NCBI GenBank assembly: GCA_022836615.1
Contig: MU405301.1
Span: forward strand, 62,001-126,000
Reading direction: 5' to 3'
From: Annulohypoxylon bovei var. microspora
Lineage: Eukaryota; Ascomycota; Sordariomycetes; Xylariales; Hypoxylaceae
Length of the DNA stretch: 64,000 nucleotides
Shown piece after piece: positions 61,167 to 64,000 of the stretch (position 1 is the stretch's first letter; every line of letters starts with the position of its first letter). The notes under the pieces are model-generated. The model worked only from the letters and a program-made list of their open reading frames with translations. It had not been told where the DNA came from and did no database searches. A program made the translations under genes and the position numbers.

Positions 61167-61604
61167 TTAGGACGAGTTCGACGAGATCTCGACGACCTGG
61201 TCCTCCTCGATGACGGCGTGGAACTCGGCGCTCCACGCCGACACCGTCTCGAGGATCTTCTGCGGCGCCTTGGCTGCGAAACCCCTATTTTTTCGAGACC
61301 GCGTGGTTAGTTCATCTATTTACCATTTTACCATTGCAGAAGCATCTCCTATCCGCTATCCATTCAGAGTCGAATAGCGATGGGAGATGCAATCTTGGGG
61401 GAGGATGGGGAGAGATGCGTACTTGATGAGCTGGTATTCGTGAGTGATCACGCCCCCCGCCTTGCGGATGTCGTCCTTGGCGCGGTTGACGATGTCGTCC
61501 GTGGTCTCGCTCGGGAAGCTGACGATGACGGACTTTTGGACGTCGACGGCGGAGACGCCGTGGGCGACGGCAAGCGCCGCAACGATGGTCGAGAAGAAAC
61601 GCAT
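61167..61604 (-). CDS. secreted I9-type (subtilisin propeptide-like) protease inhibitor
   Basis: Predicted 99-residue protein in two exons (61604-61423 and 61284-61167). The I9 fold is the one found in subtilisin propeptides and in yeast Pbi2, which inhibits vacuolar proteinase B. Residues 1-19 (MRFFSTIVAALAVAHGVSA) form a clear signal peptide, unlike cytosolic Pbi2. The mature part begins VDVQKSVIVSFPSETTDDIV and continues KDDIRKAGGVITHEYQLIKG, FAAKAPQKILETVSAW and HAVIEEDQVVEISS, the standard strand-helix pattern. The join codon is AA|G. Possible targets are subtilases secreted by the fungus itself or by competitors or hosts. No protease gene is adjacent. Confidence 0.9.
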
Positions 61605-62623
61605 TATCGCTGTGTTGAGTGGCCTGTTTCGGGTTGGCGGTGACGTGGGCGATGGATAGGAGATAGTAGGACGAAGCAGCGAACAAAGGACGTCTTATCA
61701 ATTGAACAGGTTGGCCAAGAAGCGGTAGTTGACAACAAGATGTATTTGATAAAGCTTGACTCTGGTCGAAGGCGAACAATGCGGGTTTAGTTGTCTGGTT
61801 TTTTAGTTGAAACAATACGAATGATGAATGGTTTGTGATGATGAAGAACTTGGCGGTTTGACCTTCGTGTCGATCTTCTTATTAGCTGGTCCTTCCGCTT
61901 GGGATAGTGGAGCTGGGGCAGGCCGGGGATCCGGTGGCTCAAGTATGGGGCAGCTGGTGCTTTCCTCTTTCAGCATAATGGCTTCCATAATAGGCAGGTG
62001 GTGGGGCGTATGTGGTACAGAGGTACTTGTTTTGCGCCACTAAGAAGGTGGCAAGAGATTGTACCACCTGCACTTCGGCGACTCCCATCGCGACCGACTA
62101 CCATCAGACATGAGTTCAACATGCGACCTTGTACTGTCTTTCTAGCAGGTATGTATGAATTTAATATCGAGAATGGCATCATTTTAGAGGTGCCTAATGT
62201 ACCTATGTATTCACACATATTTAATTAGAACTTCTATATCAAACAATTTGGTAGCAGCATGATTCTACTGACATCACGCAAAACCAGAACAAGTTGAACT
62301 GAGACTCTTGTGGACGATGATGTACAAGTCGGTGTTATACAGTCAGTCACTTGTTTCGTTCAACAATAGATATGCCAATGTCCCCGGCATTGGGATAATC
62401 GAGTTCCTGATATAAATTAATGTCTCAATCCCGAGTGTTGCGAACTCAGGCGGTGAAGTTGCCTTGTAAGATCAAGTACGACAATCCGTGAAGACGACAA
62501 TCACATAAAACAAGATCAGGCAAGACAAATGCATCTGGTCAGAGACATCGATACCAAAAATTTCGCTTTCTTTTTAGTTGCTATTAAGTCCTTTAATCGC
62601 ATCTATACTATGAATTGGATTCT
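61605..62623. other. intergenic region
   Basis: The promoter and leader of the protease-inhibitor gene, then the 3' flank of the 2EXR gene. No gene is recognised. Confidence 0.5.
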
Positions 62624-63391
62624 TCAGTACCAACGATTTCGTCTGCTGGGTCTGAACGAGAAACCATCCTCTTCGTAACTCCTCCAGAAGCAACTGCTGT
62701 GCAATGAAGGATATTTGGGCCGTCCTATCATACACATAGCAATACCCAGCCGAGTAGCCATAGATAATTCGTGATCCTTATCAGGAATACCCTCCTGCAG
62801 ATAGCTAACGTCGATAAATAGGCGCATTCCCCTCCCGGTCTTCCCTGTAAAGACGAAGGAGTACCGATCAATCCCATCAGATATACTTTTAGTACGCGAC
62901 ACGAAACTTAAAGCTAGGTGGACGTTCTCGGGGGTCGTAATGCTCCGCCTGCGATATTTTGCGCGCACGGTGATGCCGTATACTTTTCGGAGCGCTGGGA
63001 AATATCTCCTGTACTGGCATTTCCCGAAGTGGGCTAACTCACACCGGCAGACAACGACATTTCGAATCAATTCACAGAGCTTCTGTAGACAGGGGTGGTC
63101 GAGAATCGCCTGTTGCATATGCTTGATTTCGGCTTCTCTTTGATGGATGTCGAAGTAGAAAGGGGTACATCTCGCGATCTCTTGCCTCGCCTCTCTATTG
63201 ACCTGAAAGCATCCTGCTATAGGAATTCGGGTGCTAGGACTTGGTCTTACAAGAGGAAGAGGCAGAATTTCCGGTGCTACGTATTTCCAGATCATGTATC
63301 TTAATTCTGTGGGGAGTCGTGCGAATTGTGGGAACCCATCAGCGTTGTGTTGGGGTGTGATGGCATTCGCAGTGAGTCCATTATCCTCCAT
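62624..63391 (-). CDS. 2EXR-domain protein
   Basis: Single-exon gene for 255 residues. The 2EXR signature lies at about 20-38 (FPQFARLPTELRYMIWKYV), followed by PIAGCFQVNREARQEIARCT, the second conserved block of this large fungal family. The fold is intracellular, with no signal peptide or membrane helix. The biochemical function of the family is unknown. Mid-protein cysteines (VVVCRCELAHFGKCQYRRYF) are unusual but not a recognised zinc motif. Such genes are numerous and variable in filamentous ascomycetes. Confidence 0.85.
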   Translation of the reverse strand: MEDNGLTANAITPQHNADGFPQFARLPTELRYMIWKYVAPEILPLPLVRPSPSTRIPIAGCFQVNREARQEIARCTPFYFDIHQREAEIKHMQQAILDHPCLQKLCELIRNVVVCRCELAHFGKCQYRRYFPALRKVYGITVRAKYRRRSITTPENVHLALSFVSRTKSISDGIDRYSFVFTGKTGRGMRLFIDVSYLQEGIPDKDHELSMATRLGIAMCMIGRPKYPSLHSSCFWRSYEEDGFSFRPSRRNRWY

Positions 63392-64000
63392 ATTGAATAT
63401 TTGCCCTTTGAAAGAAGTTGGGGGCAGTCAAAGGGTGATAGAAAATAATTGCTATAATTTTGGTGCGCGTGTAGGCTAAACAATCTAAGAATCTTCGAGG
63501 ATGTGACCATAGAAGACTATTCCAAATTATTGCGAGTAGCAAGTATAAGTTAGGAATTCCATTTTTACTTTTATTTTATCTACCTCCTAGGTAGGTAAGC
63601 CGTAGTATTCTAGTTTTTTTTAGGTTTATAATCGTTCTTGTGGCTTCCGCTTAGATTTCTCAAGCTCTGAGTAAGTAAATTTAGAGATATTTTTCACTGC
63701 GTTCTTGCCAGTTTTGATGACTCAAGCAAGCCTACATATATAGTGTACCCAAACGCTTATTTTAATAATAATGCATTGTATGAAACTTGAGTATAAAAGA
63801 GACATGTTCGAATAAGCGACAAAGGTTTTTCGTTTCAAATGTCTTCATTTGCTAGGCCACATAAACAAGTTAATAAGATAAACCTAGCAAGTACATACGG
63901 TTTCATTCACGAGTGGTTTTTAATTCATATAAATAATATCTTCCATTTGTATTTGAGGTGTATATAACTTGAGACGCTGTAAACGGGCTACCCCTTGGAC
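63392..64000. other. AT-rich window edge
   Basis: The probable promoter of the 2EXR gene, then AT-rich DNA with a TACCTCCTAGGTAGGTA motif at about 63581-63597. No gene is seen before the window ends. Confidence 0.5.

Overview
This window is nuclear DNA of a filamentous ascomycete, most likely a Sordariomycete. Genes carry short introns (about 50-240 bp) with GTRWGT-type donors and CTAAC-like branch sites. Proteins include clear filamentous-fungal families: a fungal CorA-like transporter, an Sng1/DUF3533 protein, a fungus-specific bZIP factor, a Whi2-like BTB protein, a Hook dynein adaptor, an Lte1-type RasGEF and a 2EXR protein. Intergenic DNA is AT-richer and sprinkled with TAGGTA/TACCTA palindromes. 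The lineage is inferred; no marker gene fixes the species. Spliced models were assembled by hand from frame, splice signals and family fit, and each joined model keeps an open frame with total length divisible by three.

Layout. 1-7 kb: a degenerate C2H2 zinc-finger protein (+) and a CorA-like membrane protein (+). 7.7-12.6 kb: a three-exon FAD-dependent oxidoreductase (-) and a four-exon Sng1-like membrane protein (-). 14.8-16.6 kb: a bZIP regulator (-), then about 5 kb with little recognisable content. 22-25.6 kb: a large protein I do not recognise (+) and a secretory metallo-beta-lactamase-fold protein ending in RDEL (+). 26-32.7 kb is a compact housekeeping block of two divergent pairs: NOP58(-)/V-ATPase subunit d(+) and mitochondrial uS15(-)/cytosolic RPS0(+). 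Three of these four serve ribosome production. 34.4-39.8 kb: a two-exon Lte1-like RasGEF (-). 40-49 kb is gene-poor and shows decay: fragmented minus-strand coding remnants at 46.3-47.9 kb and AT-rich hairpin DNA. 49.3-50.7 kb: an alcohol dehydrogenase gene split by a 244-bp insertion that has TGTCA/TGACA ends and a 5-bp target duplication, the signature of a solo LTR. 51.4-53.1 kb: a Whi2-like BTB protein (-). 55.3-58.6 kb: a Hook-family adaptor (-) whose sequence supports two alternative C-termini. 61.2-61.6 kb: a secreted I9-type protease inhibitor (-). 62.6-63.4 kb: a 2EXR-domain protein (-).

The most notable points are the LTR-like disruption of the alcohol dehydrogenase, the two possible C-termini of Hook, a 16-bp perfect palindrome and telo-box in the promoter shared by the mitochondrial and cytosolic ribosomal genes, the RDEL-ended secretory hydrolase, and the decayed gene near 47 kb. 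I saw no rRNA, convincing tRNA, CRISPR or complete transposon, and no evident secondary-metabolite cluster core enzyme.
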